Shown here one piece after another: positions 22,724 to 34,400 of a DNA stretch of 64,000 nucleotides. The translations under genes were made by a program, and so were the position numbers. Numbering within the stretch: the first letter of the stretch is position 1; every line of letters starts with the position of its first letter. Origin of the DNA: Psettodes erumei. Taxonomy: Eukaryota > Chordata > Actinopteri > Pleuronectiformes > Psettodidae. The notes below the pieces were generated by a model. It had not been told where the DNA came from, did no database searches, and saw only the letters and a list, made by a program, of their open reading frames with translations. Location: contig JAFBJZ010000372.1 in assembly GCA_016785225.1 (NCBI GenBank), positions 1 through 64,000 on the forward strand, given 5' to 3'.

Positions 22724-24571
22724 TGCAACTGAACCGGTCTGACTGACCCAGATCAAGAGACGCTCCGGCTGCGTATTGTTCATCCCTTCTCAGGTGATAC
22801 TGACACCGTGCAGCTCAGTTTACTCTACAGCGCGTATCTATTACAAAGACTCAAAAGTTGGCCCGTCTCTTTGGTCCAGACTGAAATATCCCAGAAAACT
22901 ACCGAATGGTTTCCTGGGAAATTTCGTTCAGACGTTTGTGATTCCCACATGACAAATCCTAATGACCTCGACGACCCCCTGACTCTTCCTCTAGTGCCGC
23001 TGCGACGTTTAGTTTTAGTTTTCTACAGAAATGTCTTGGATGGATTTCTGCTAAATTAGACAAACGTGTTCACAGTCTCCAGAGGATGCACAGAAAAAAA
23101 AAAACAGGCCAACACTCAATTTGGTCTGATACTTTGCTTTCTGATCAAACTGCTGACATCTCCATCATCCTCAGCTGTGCTTTGTGTTTGGTAATGAGCA
23201 AACGTTAGCATGCTAACAGGCTAGATTAAGATGGAGGACGCTGTAAAGTCTGTTGGCAGATACGGTTTCAGCACCTGAATCACTGAAGCAGAGAGATGAT
23301 GTGGATGAAGAGAGGTTCACGTCCTCCTCTGATCAGAGGAGACAGGAACTGACGCCTCTCGGGCTCATGGGACATCTCGTATTGTCAGTTAAAAATGGTA
23401 CGAATGGGCAGATTTCTCAGTTAACTTTTTAAATGGGAAAATCTTTCGTCTCGCTCCCCCCTCGCCATTATCCCACCGCAAATGAGAAAGAAAACAGATT
23501 CCCTCCATGTGACTCGAAGAACATCTGAACCACAGGTTTATTAAAGGCCGATCTTGAACGGCTAAGTCCAATTTAAGCCGCCGAGGGCCATAAAAAACGA
23601 GACATTAAGTTGTCAGCCCTCATTTTAACACAGAGAAAAACAGCGCCGGCAACATTTACGCAGCACAAAGTCGCGCAAGGGGACGGAACAAATGAATCAA
23701 ACAGCTGTGTTGACAAACGATCACATCTAATGAGGGGAGGACGTGCAGCAGTGGCCCCGTTGAAGGCCACAAAAAACAGCCAGACTGTGAAATGTGGCAG
23801 CAGGGTGACCACAACAATACAATTACACAATTACACTGGTCCGGTTCGAACTGGTTCAGAAGGGTGGTGGCCCTGAAGTGACAATTTCTCATTGATGACT
23901 TATTGGATTTGACTCAGAGGAACAGTGGCACATAGGTAACCTGCCCTTCAGCTGTTCCTCTAAAGGAATAGTTCATCCAAATAAGGAAAACAGAGTCATA
24001 AATCTACACGTGTCTCCGTCAGCCAACCACATACCTTCACCACCCCTCTCCCTGCTGCTAAAGGCAAACATGTACACCAGTCAGCCACAACATTGAGACT
24101 GGTGGCTGCGGCTGAAAAGATCGGTCGGCTAATCGATTGATGGAAAAAATAATCAGCAACTGCGTGTATTAATCCCTTCAGTCATTTTTAAAGCAATAAA
24201 TGAAAATCCTTCTGAATTCTTTTTTTCCTGCATTGTTTTATGTCATTGAACATATTTGGGGTTTTGGTTCGAACAAAACAAAACATCTGAAAATAAAACT
24301 GAGAACTCTGGGAAGTTGTGGTGGAGATTAATTGAAAAAAAAAATAGTCAAGGCCGAACTATGATTATTTTAGTGAGTTAGTTTCCCACGAAACGGCCTG
24401 ACAAATATTCTTGTTTATAGATGATCACACATTGTTTAATGTTGATGTATTGAGCGTGCAGAGTGAGACGGGCCACAGTTTGATTTGTGTTCATTCACAC
24501 AGCTCTATTCAAAGCTTTCCACAGTGTCAATGAGGCTTGAAGTGCATGTCTGCAGCCATTAGGGTTCCCAG

Positions 24572-24580
<9 letters not shown>

Positions 24581-24633
<53 letters not shown>
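24581..24633 (+). repeat. (CA)n microsatellite, about 53 bp
   Basis: Pure CA repeat directly after a CT-rich stretch. It encodes the Thr-His run of a spurious 150-codon open frame. Confidence 0.97.
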
Positions 24634-24635
<2 letters not shown>

Positions 24636-26077
24636 GCATTAAACCTGATCCCAAACAGGCCTTTTAAAGTATTCTCATTCTCCACAGTGCCCGGGCGTCG
24701 CTCCTCGGGTCACCACAGTTTAATCTGTAAAGGAGGAAACAGATCAGGGAGCTGCTGTTTCTTTCCCTCCACGCACCACCTTTCCTGGCAGCTGGGTTTT
24801 TGGGACACCGCCGATGATGCAATCCCTGACATCTGGTTCTGCTCTCAGGCTCCGCGCGCGGCCTGTCGATTCGGACTGAAACGGGGCCGAGCACCAGCTC
24901 CGCTCGACTCTCACTGTTGTCGACATGTCTCGCGTAATTGCGCACAGCGGGCGACTGTTGACAAAAACAGCCATTTGCTCGTCTGCTAATCTGTTTGTTT
25001 TTGACGATTGAAATTAAAGCCGATTTCGTCAGTGCTCTATCTGATGTGACTGTATTCCTCTGAGGTTTCTAAATTAAAAATACCCTATGACCGCCTGAAT
25101 GAGTTAATGATGACATGTTTTCGCGTTAAGAGCGCTGACGTGCGTAAAGTGTATATGGAAAGTTTATTTAAGTCCGTTACTAGCTCAAACTCAACAATGA
25201 TCAGGAAGTCTGTGAGTAAGTTATACTCCTACAGCCTGACAGCCAGGGTGAGGCGTTGCGTGATCAGTGATTCATCTCACAGAGGTTGTTGAAAAAATGT
25301 TTTGTTTTGGTTTTTTTTTTACTAAATGAAATCTGTATTCTCCTCCACGGATGCAAGCAAGAGCAAAAAAATGACCTTTATCAAAACCACTGCTGCAGAT
25401 TAGAAATAAAGGAGCTGAAGAGTGAAGCCAAACTCCGGTAGTTAACTCCCCTTTCACCCTCCTCGTGTGTTATGTAACTGCAGGCTCTGAGATCATCCCC
25501 GTCCCCCTGAAGACTGGGTCGACTTACTGGTACCAGCGGAACCAGGCTCTTAATACGCACACACAGATACAGCACGATGATTTTAAGTCAATCAGTTATT
25601 TACAATTCCTCTTTTCCCCCCAGCTCCCCGTGATCTCCTTTCGTGAGGAGTGTTATTCCTGCAGCAGTGGGTCACAGGTAGCAGTCACTGCTGGACATGT
25701 TTTCACATCTTGTAATATCTTCCTATCACTGATTTGCCCTCCCTTTCCTTTGAGGGGTGGGGGTCCGTCACTGTGACAGCTATAGGGCGCACCATACAGT
25801 ATATCTGACACCGCTTAACCTTTAATCTCCTTAGAAATTAGATCATCATAACCCGGACCGAGGGAGATTAAACTACGCGGTGAAACAATAATATATCTTA
25901 TCATGCTGGGGGGGCATGAGAGCAGAAGTCAAAAACCTCCCGTTGGCTGTCACGCGCGGAGCAACGTGGAGTTGATCATCTGTGATGAACTTCGATCGTA
26001 TTAGGACTGTGGATTTTAAAAGTGTGTGCATTTCGTGTTTTTTTTTTTATCTCCATCTCGATCCACACGTCCAAACC

Positions 26078-26092
26078 GTGCGCGCTGCGCAC
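26078..26092 (+). promoter_or_regulatory. NRF1-like palindrome
   Basis: GTGCGC-GCT-GCGCAC is a near-perfect palindrome resembling an NRF1 site, in a CpG-richer stretch about 290 bp upstream of the TATA-type candidate at 26364. Confidence 0.3.
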
Positions 26093-26363
26093 GTTGAAAC
26101 CAAAGGGAGTGTCGCGCGGCGCAGGCTTTCACAAAATAAAACGCGACACCGCTCACTTTTTTTTTTTTTACTCCTTTTGTTTGACACACACAATAGGTAA
26201 ACAATGGGTCCATTCAACAGGTAAAGTCAGCGACCACCACCGACCACATCTAAGCACACGGCTAAAAATAATAATAATAAAAAAGAAATACTACAAAATA
26301 AACTGCAGTTTTATCCGAGATATTTACCTGCGGAGGTGAAGCGACGCTCCGTCAGACCCGAGG

Positions 26364-26423
26364 AATAAAAGCAGCGGAGTTTGTTGGTACAATCCACCGA
26401 CACAGACCTCAGCTCCAGAGCAG
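26364..26423 (+). promoter_or_regulatory. orphan TATA-type promoter and first-exon candidate
   Basis: AATAAAA at 26364-26370 inside a GC-rich context resembles a TATA box. The following stretch, rich in CAGCTCCAGAG-type sequence, ends in CAG|gtaaac at 26423/26424, a usable donor. No downstream plus-strand coding exon was recognised, so this would be a non-coding RNA start or a chance arrangement. Confidence 0.25.
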
Positions 26424-26951
26424 GTAAACCTCTTAGTGGCGGGTTAATACTGTCTCTCTCTGGAGCGCTCTGGACGGAGAAAGTGCAGGAGGGGGGGGCG
26501 TGTGGGAGGGGTGGGGGAGTTTAGGGGGTGGGGGTGGGGGGGTGGGGGGGTGAAGCTCCCACGCAAGGAGGTGGCGTCAAGTCAGGCGGAATCAGCCCGA
26601 CGTAGCCCTACGTCCGCCAAGGAGTTTAAAATGAAGTCGGCTGTCACACGTTCATGGGCGGCTGCTTCAGCCGCCGGACAAGCGGAGCGTGGTTTTATTT
26701 TGAAAGAACGTAAAATCTTAGCTTCCGGTATTGCGAGAGAGTGACACTCGCTGATTCGACACGGGCAAAACCCAGAATAAATCACCTTTTAAACGCGTCG
26801 TTGAATTTATTTGAATTGAAAAAAGTATATTTTTTTGGTTTTGATGAAGTTTCACAGTTGAATGTGAGTAAAACTGATGAGAAACTCGTGATGGTGATGA
26901 TGATGAATTGCCTCTGGCAGCCTCTTTCATCAAAAGGCATGAAGCCGTAAA

Positions 26952-26964
26952 AGGTCAAAGGTCA
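26952..26964 (+). promoter_or_regulatory. perfect DR1 nuclear-receptor-type element
   Basis: AGGTCA-A-AGGTCA, an exact DR1. It lies 20 bp before a 22-bp near-palindrome of X-box type, which suggests an enhancer rather than two chance matches. Confidence 0.45.
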
Positions 26965-26984
26965 GAGGGTGAGAAATAGTATCA

Positions 26985-27006
26985 GGTTGTAGCCAAGGCA
27001 ACAACC
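26985..27006 (+). promoter_or_regulatory. X-box (RFX)-like inverted repeat
   Basis: GGTTGTAGCC-AA-GGCAACAACC: 10-bp arms with one mismatch around a 2-bp spacer, close to the RFX consensus of GTTGCC/GGCAAC half sites. Function is inferred from the motif only. Confidence 0.4.
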
Positions 27007-29579
27007 TAAAGTCTGACCTAAATATCTCTTAGACAGGCCAGATTTATTCAGGTTAATCCTGTAAACGTTCATCAGTGGCTGATGTAAAAATAAAAAAGCT
27101 AAAGTTACAAGCCTTTGTTTTCTCTGCGGGCGAAACTGTTAAGTCACAGTTTTCCCTCCGACCACCTGTCAATTTCATCCAGCCAATCGCAGAGCTGCCT
27201 TACTGCGGATCTGTGCGCGGTGACAGACGGCTTGGAGGTGATGAGGGTTGTGTTCTTTAATTTGATTAACCGCATGCAGAAACCGCAGCCTGCCGGTTCA
27301 CAGTGCGACGGCAGAACAAAAAAGGGAAAAAGAGCAGATGCTACGAGCGTTTGTTTGAAAGTTACGCCCTGCTTCCATTACAGGAGAAATCAAAAAGGTG
27401 GGGGCTGCCGCGGAGCATCGTCTCCACATTATATAATGTTAACAGGCGGGCGAGCTGATACTAATCAGTTCCTGCTGCCTCTGTCAGAGCAACAGTGCTA
27501 CAACTAATAAAATTGGTCATGGGTGATTTAGATCAATAGTACTGGTGGCACTGAGGTGGTGGGAGGCTCCCAATTCAAATTCTGCTCAGGGGCCCATAAA
27601 AACTTGTTCCTTTGGTTTTGGATAAAGGGATTACACGAGTTTACGACATCTCGTTAGCAGTTTTTGAATACTCACTATTAAATTTTGAGATGAACTGCAG
27701 CTTAAAGTAACCCGTCTGGCTCAAGCTGCTGCAGCAGCAACAGTGTCTGGGTCAAAATAATTTCTTCCATTTTCTCCATAGAGTTATAAAGCCTCTGCGT
27801 TATAGGGAATAATTAGACATTTAAATGGGCCTTCAAATTTTTACTGCCGGCTCAGTGGAGACCTGCTGGAGCGTCAGGTTTGCAGGCTGATTCTGGGGCT
27901 GGCACTGGGCGTAATTATGGCGAGGTAATGAGGATTTAACAAACGGAGAATGCAGACGTTCGCTTTTCCTTGGTCAGACTGCAGACACATCTTGTTTACA
28001 GCTCCAGTGGTGATGCCTGCGGAGCAAATTAAACCCAGTCCCGCTTTTACTCATCCGCTGGTGTGCGATATGTGCTCGCCTTTTTCCGCTGAAGCAGCGT
28101 CACTCCTTAATAACTGCACAGAAGCAGAAGGACCTGCAAACACCATGAGATGTTGTCGAGAGGCTCTGGGAGGTTTCAGAGAAGGGATTTCTGCTGCAAA
28201 CTTCTGCCGAGTCGCACGGACAAAGGGAAGAAATTCTGTACAAGTGTGAAGAACAACTTCATTGTGCGACTATTTCTACTTTCCAGTAGGAATTTCAAAC
28301 ACAGAGAACACACACTCTTTATCGCTCTCGCTCTCTGCGAGTGTTTGAAGCCGACTGGAATGTGTAAACTAGATAAGCAGAGAGTTACACTGAGTCTCCG
28401 AAAGATGAGGTTATAACGCACATCTGCACACACAGAGACACACACACACATCATTATGACATCACCTAAGTAAATCAAGATGTAATCACCACAGTATGGG
28501 GTGGGTCCACATGAGGATCCATGAGTCCGCTATCATATCTCCCCCTACACACACACACACACACACAGGCTCGAGGGCCAGGCTCACCCCCCCCATGCTC
28601 AGACCCCCAGAACTGGTGTTTCTCCAGCTCTGAGACACAAAGTGGGGGGGCCGTCGGTTTTCAGAGTTGAACTCTGAGCGAGGACTGGCGAACCAGTGAG
28701 AGGTTGCGTAAGAACCGAAAGAAGGAGACGAAAAACCAGAAAGTGGCACAATGCTGGTCCTGTAAACCTGCTGCTGGTGGAGCCGGACTGCAGCCAAGGC
28801 CAGTCTGTCCACTCATTGTGAGTTATTACGCAACCACGCTCGCTCAGCCAGGTGGAATTAATCCACCACCACCACCGTGACACAGCCTCATAGACTTCAC
28901 AATAAAAGTACCGTTGAGTCATTTCTAATCTCTTTCCCAAAAACTGTTCTTACTTGATGATTTGAAATTTAATTACCCCCTCACCCCAAATTTCCCTGCA
29001 AGTACAAATGTTTTGCTCCATAAAATTACACAATGCTTTAAGATGTCATATTTTATGGTGGCATATTGAAGATATTTTAGAAGTTTTGTGCATCACTTTT
29101 ATTTCCCCCTAATTCAGAAATACATTTATAGCTCTGATTAGATTTAGTCTGCCCTGCTGGACCCTGAAGGGGTTAAAGATTTGTTTCTCTACGCTCTTTT
29201 TCAGAGTTTATAACAATTCACCCACTGTGTTTGTCTTGTTATCCCCTGTTTATTTGCTCGAAAGCATTTCAAAATGGACCCAAAAATCCTCATTTTAATC
29301 AAATTTGACTCTAAAACCACCTTAAAGATGCTTTGACCTCAGTCGTCCTGACCCGTAGCGCCTATAACGTCCAGTCTGCAGCGGTTCCTGCGGAGCATGG
29401 GGCTATATTTCCATTTCCAGGCAGTGAAAGTCATGAGCAATACACGACTGAGACACTGTGTGACCTCATAGCCAGGAATTCTGGGAATCTGTTAGCAAAT
29501 GACCCTCCATGTGTTTTCCATTTGGTTTTGCTGTGATTGAGGCAAACTGCGGAGCCTCAGGGGTGATCGGCTCAAGAAG

Positions 29580-29602
29580 GAGAGAGAGAGAGAGAGAGAG
29601 AG
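29580..29602 (+). repeat. (GA)n simple repeat
   Basis: Short purine dinucleotide tract in the non-coding interval. Confidence 0.9.
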
Positions 29603-30973
29603 GGGAAGAGACCAAAATAAAAAGCACATAGAAGGATGTGGGGAGAGAGAAGAACAAATCCAGAAAAGGATAAGAGAGGAAAATAGTTTTAACAAGGTCT
29701 CTCGGTCATGTTTACAGCTTGGGTTTGACCACAGAGACGCACAAATAACAACAACTGGAGCGAGAAAGGCGAAGAGGCTCAGAGAGATGACCTCAGAGAG
29801 GAAGTGAGGAGGTTTCCAGCTGCGTTCCTGCATCTGGGGAACGCTGAAGCTTCCCTGTGTCCAACAGCTGAGCGTTTAGAATGGATTAACAACAAGAAAA
29901 AAAGCTATCACACTTTAATAGATTGTATGTTGTGTTATTTTGGACCCAATGGTCCTTTAAACGTATCAACATCAGCCTCAATAGAAAAGATCTGCTTTAC
30001 AAAACTGTCTATTTTGGCAACACAATCACTATTTCTGGATTGTAGATTGCTAAAGATTATAAATAGAGCAATGTCACGTCATTATACACACACAAGCATT
30101 TCCATCACTCCCAAGAGTTTCCTCTTGTGCCACTTTAGTTTAACCCGTTTTTTTTTCCCACCACCGACCACCACATCTTTCACAGCTTTCAGTTCTGACC
30201 CGCGAGGGAAAGTTCAAGCAGCTTCCCTGCAGACTGGACCTGTCACTGCAGCGCAGCTCGAACTCTTTCCGAGCGGCGCTTTTCCAGAAAACGATCTGGC
30301 GGTGGAAAGCAAAACAATGAATGATGTAAGAGGGCTCGAGGGCGAAATAACACAGGACGCCGTAAATGTGTCAGATTCAGCCTCGAAATGCTGAACAATT
30401 CATGTAAACACTTTGCAGAGAAAGACACACATGTGCGCACACACACACGGTATCAAAGTGCAGCGTGCTATTACATAAATGCATTCAGAGAAACGAATGC
30501 ATTACACAAAAGTTAGGGACACGCCTCTCTCTCACACACACACACATCGACATGTTCAAACCACCCCCCCGGGCTGATCCGAGCCTCCTTCCGTTCCCAC
30601 CATCCTCCCCTCCTATCCTCTCCTCTGGCCTCCCCTGTGTTCCTCCCCTTCTCTCTCTCCTCCTTTGCCCCCCCCACCCCCCTGCTGTCGGTCAAGGCTC
30701 TGGGGGTCAGCCGGAGGGTCCCTGCCCGCCTGGAACAAACACACCAAAATAGACAACAGCAGAGAAAGGGAGGAAGGGACGTGGCCGGACAGACACCTTT
30801 CTTATCAAACCCTTGGCAACAGCGTGAAGAAGTGAATTTTCCAAAAACGTTGAACGTTTCCTTTAAGCTTTGTTTAGATTTGTTTGTTTTTTTTAGGGGT
30901 AGAGGTCAGTTAGTTTCATGTGAATATTTAGGGTATAGGGGCTACAGGGAGTGCAGTATGGTTTAGAGTACAG

Positions 30974-30974
<1 letters not shown>

Positions 30975-31026
<52 letters not shown>
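30975..31026 (+). repeat. (TG)n microsatellite
   Basis: Pure TG tract, the first of a close pair with the next entry. Confidence 0.97.
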
Positions 31027-31027
<1 letters not shown>

Positions 31028-31132
31028 TTGACATGCCAGACCTGGGAACCTTAATAGCTGAACAGTTAGACAAACAAACATCTAACTCATGCCTCGTTGA
31101 TATTGGAATGCTTCCAGTAGGGCTAAGGTGTA

Positions 31133-31134
<2 letters not shown>

Positions 31135-31176
<42 letters not shown>
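31135..31176 (+). repeat. (TG)n microsatellite
   Basis: Second TG tract, about 110 bp after the previous one and in the same orientation. Confidence 0.97.
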
Positions 31177-31178
<2 letters not shown>

Positions 31179-32338
31179 CAACAAGTTTTTAGGCAAGAGT
31201 TGGAATTATGGCAGATGGAGGACTTCAAATGTTTATCTCAGTGAAACATCAGGACGAAGGAGCGTGTGTGTGTGACACTGAGGGGAAAAAAAGTGTGTAT
31301 CTCCATTCTTACGCAACACTCGAGAGGCAAGTCCAAAACCTGGTGCCAGTGTTGACTGCGGTGCTGAAGTGTGTGTCTGTTTGAGTGAGCGGGGCTTTGG
31401 GGACCTGCCAGCAGCTGTGGTCACTTTCAACTCCACACTGTCGATAAGTTCAACAACAGGAAGTTAAAATGTTGACGGTAGCGTCTCTGGGAACGGAGGA
31501 AGACGAACTCTGACGGACAGATTTCAAATCGTTATAACATATTAACACTGATACAACAATTTGGAATTAAAGTTAGAGAATCATGTTCTCCCAAAAATGT
31601 ATTATGCATCCATCATGATATCTATTATGTATTCTGGCTCTCTTTTACTCCTCAAACATCCTTCCCCTCATTCTCAGGACATGAGCGCTGCCCTGAGCAT
31701 GCTCTGTTGACTGCCCCTATGTGAATAAACATTAATAAACCAGCATGAACACCAGCCCAATAAACCCTCTCAAATTACACTCGCCAGATGTTTAATAAAC
31801 CCACCTTATATAACCAAAGAATAACACGGGTAAAAAAAAAAGAAATGATGCAGGATTAATTATCATTATCAAAAACCCAAGTGGTGGTGAAACAACAGCA
31901 GCAGAGGCACAGGGCTGACTCTCGTGCAGATGTTTACAGATGTTCTGCATGATTTTAGCAGGTTTCAGGTGTTCAGGGCCACATATTAAAACAAACAAAC
32001 CACACAGCACTTGAGGAACGACATTAACTTTCAATTGAAGGATGAGCATCAGTGTACAGAGGAAAACGACAGACAGGCTGGCTGGCTGCAGCCTCACTGA
32101 GAATATAATGTTCTCTTCGCCTTTGACAGGAAAGCACAGCATTGTTTAGTTTGTTTAGCGAAGTGATCCATCAAGGAGGAGAAGTGGGCTCGTCCCACTC
32201 CGACCAACTGAGAGTGCGAGGAGGAAAACGGGAGGAGATATGGAAAGAATTTGTTTTGATGAAAACGAGGACGGCGACCATCGAGTCACGAACGGAACAC
32301 ACAGGCCTGAACTACAGTAACCTCAGCGACTGAGGGAA

Positions 32339-32368
32339 GGAGAGGAGAGGAGAGGAGAGGAAAGGAGG
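32339..32368 (+). repeat. (GGAGA)n pentanucleotide repeat
   Basis: About five copies of a GGAGA unit ending in an A-rich variant. Confidence 0.85.
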
Positions 32369-32423
32369 AGTCTTCCCGGGATGAGAGCAGCCACGGCTGG
32401 AATTCTTTCAACGGGGAGAGGAA

Positions 32424-32427
<4 letters not shown>

Positions 32428-32465
<38 letters not shown>
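32428..32465 (+). repeat. (TG)n microsatellite
   Basis: Pure TG tract. A (CA)n tract follows about 100 bp later at roughly 32562-32593, so the two form an inverted pair that could pair in a transcript. Confidence 0.95.
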
Positions 32466-32466
<1 letters not shown>

Positions 32467-32561
32467 CAAGGCCACAGGGGAACTGCAGACTTGACGATCC
32501 CAGACTCTTAGCATGACACAGTGGAGGGGTAAACACCGTTATCCCTGCACAGGATGGACAC

Positions 32562-32596
<35 letters not shown>

Positions 32597-33999
32597 ATAC
32601 AAAGAAACATAACTTGAGCAGCATTCCCGAGCGCTTTGTCTGTCACTTCTCTGGGAGCCTTGCCTCCACATTAATCAGGATAACGGCTGTTTCCTTGCAG
32701 ACACTGGCACGATGTAGCAGCAGTTGCCTCTTTGAACATCCAAACACAATGCAGGATTACCATTCATCTGGAGTCTTGGCCAATTCTTCTTCTGCCTCTG
32801 TTTTGGTCTCCACCTTCTCCTAAGGGAAATATCTTTAGCTCTTTAGCTGCTAAATTCTCCTGAAAATAAAAGCATGACGATAGTGATAGTAGCCAAAGCT
32901 GAGAGCTTCAATAACCAAACAATGTGCTAAAAAGCGCAATCAGTCAGTCACTTATTTTGGATTCAAAATAGCCAACAACGGAGTACAGGTTTTGATGAGG
33001 GCTGGCACTGGCACACCCACACACACAGTCATATGTGTGATGTCACAAATACTCAATTGTTTTAAGTAGAGCTATACCAACACACAGACACACAGAGGCG
33101 ACCACAAAGGCCTCCTGTCACATGTTGAGCAGATACATACCAACGCAGTGATGTCAGTTTGTACATCTCAACCTCCGACTGCCGACCTATTCATCAGCAG
33201 CTCTACAGCTGAAGGCCACAGTGACTGCAGTCTTTTCTCTGTCTGAGTCTGCGGGGATTGGTAAACTCAGATTATGCATCTCAAAGGGCAAATGTAAAAA
33301 AAATCAATTGTTCTCCGGATGTTTCCAGTGAGGCGGCGCAAAACTGGTGACACGGTGCCACAAGCACGCTCTGGTCAAACTACGTAATCCAAATATTTTT
33401 AAGAATTAATCTATGTTCCAATGACGTGGTGATCTTTTTGTTTGTATACGTGTATCATGGCAGGTGCCTTTACCTCCTTTAAATATGTAACTCAGCATAC
33501 AGTGTGTCAGACTGACAGTTAATGTAAAAGATCAAATTTCAGACTTGATGTATATTCTACTGTAATGCTCATTTATTATTATTATCATTATAATTAACTT
33601 AGTCAACTGCTGCAATGTCAGGTCACCCCCAGTGACACCGATATGATAATAATAAAAAATAAATAAATAAATGAAGTCATAACACAGTGACACATGGAGT
33701 GTTTATCTGCTGGGATGGCAGGTCAGCAGATACAGTTCCTACTCAGCTCCCTTAACAGATAAACAGCTTACAGAAATTAATCTTTACATTTTTCTGCACA
33801 TTTATTTTTTATTTTTAGCGTTTCACAGACGCTGTTATCTGGAACAGTTTACAACAAGACAGACAGACAGACTCGTGGGCACCGGGGAGAGAAAACTATC
33901 ACAGGAAAACGACGTGTTTTGTTTTATTACTGGTTTTTTTTAACTTTTAGATCCTGGTATGACGCAGACGATGGCACGAGCTGAGCGGTTGTCAAACGC

Positions 34000-34400
34000 T
34001 GTACACTACGTGTGCGTCGTGACGTGCAGCACGTGGGAACACTTTTTTTTTTTTTTTTTTTGCAGCTGTTTGACATTCACGACGCAGAGACTCCCGGGAT
34101 GTCGACACGAACACGCAGACGGAACCCGGAGGTTCCTGGCTGGAGGTTCCGCCCGGCCCTTCCACACCGGCAGCACCCGAGGAACAGCACCGCAGCTCCC
34201 GGGCTCCCAAATCTCCGGCCGAGTCCATCCTCTAAGAGGATCACGGCTGCTATATATACACACTTACCGCAGTTAGCGTCCCCGGAGCAGCAGCTAAGCA
34301 GATTACCCATCACACATAACGGGGAACACGCACAGGACGTGGGCGCTTCAGGGAACTCACCGGCATACACCGGAGGAGGGGGGGACTCTGCGGGAAAATA
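34000..34400 (-). promoter_or_regulatory. CpG-rich promoter-like block
   Basis: A local rise in CpG and GC, with several CACGTG/ACGTG elements, surrounds the exon candidate above. It sits in an otherwise AT-rich gap, as expected for the promoter of a minus-strand transcript that reads toward the CDC42 effector gene. Confidence 0.4.
34268..34310 (-). other. candidate first coding exon, MGNLLSCC start
   Basis: On the minus strand an ATG in good context (G at -3 and +4) opens MGNLLSCCSGDANC and stops at a strong donor, G|gtaagtg, after 43 bases (14 codons plus one base). MG followed by Ser at position 6 and a Cys pair is the pattern of N-myristoylated, palmitoylated proteins. The phase fits the acceptor of the CDC42 effector exon (19354), with no stop between. 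A four-codon overlapping uORF (ATGTGTGATGGGTAA) spans the start. It could instead be a 5' UTR exon whose reading frame is chance. Confidence 0.35.

Larger units (their letters stand above)
19372..34267. other. large non-coding interval (candidate first intron of the CDC42 effector gene)
   Basis: About 15 kb without a recognisable protein-coding exon on either strand. It holds several microsatellites, a possible LTR fragment at about 20.79-21.29 kb, a DR1/X-box-like cluster near 27 kb, a TATA-type promoter candidate near 26.4 kb, and G/C-rich purine runs at 19.9-20.1 and 26.46-26.57 kb. Open frames of 90-200 codons here, for example 24537-24989 and 29804-30394, show no family motifs and include repeat-encoded Thr-His runs. 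Conserved non-coding elements may be present but cannot be recognised without alignment. Confidence 0.5.

Noticed and set aside
24537..24989. 150-codon plus-strand open frame
   Set aside because: Starts in a CA microsatellite (Thr-His run), has no family motif and no matching exon partners.
29804..30394. 196-codon plus-strand open frame
   Set aside because: AT-rich, no recognisable domain, no conserved splice context; length alone is not enough in non-coding vertebrate DNA.
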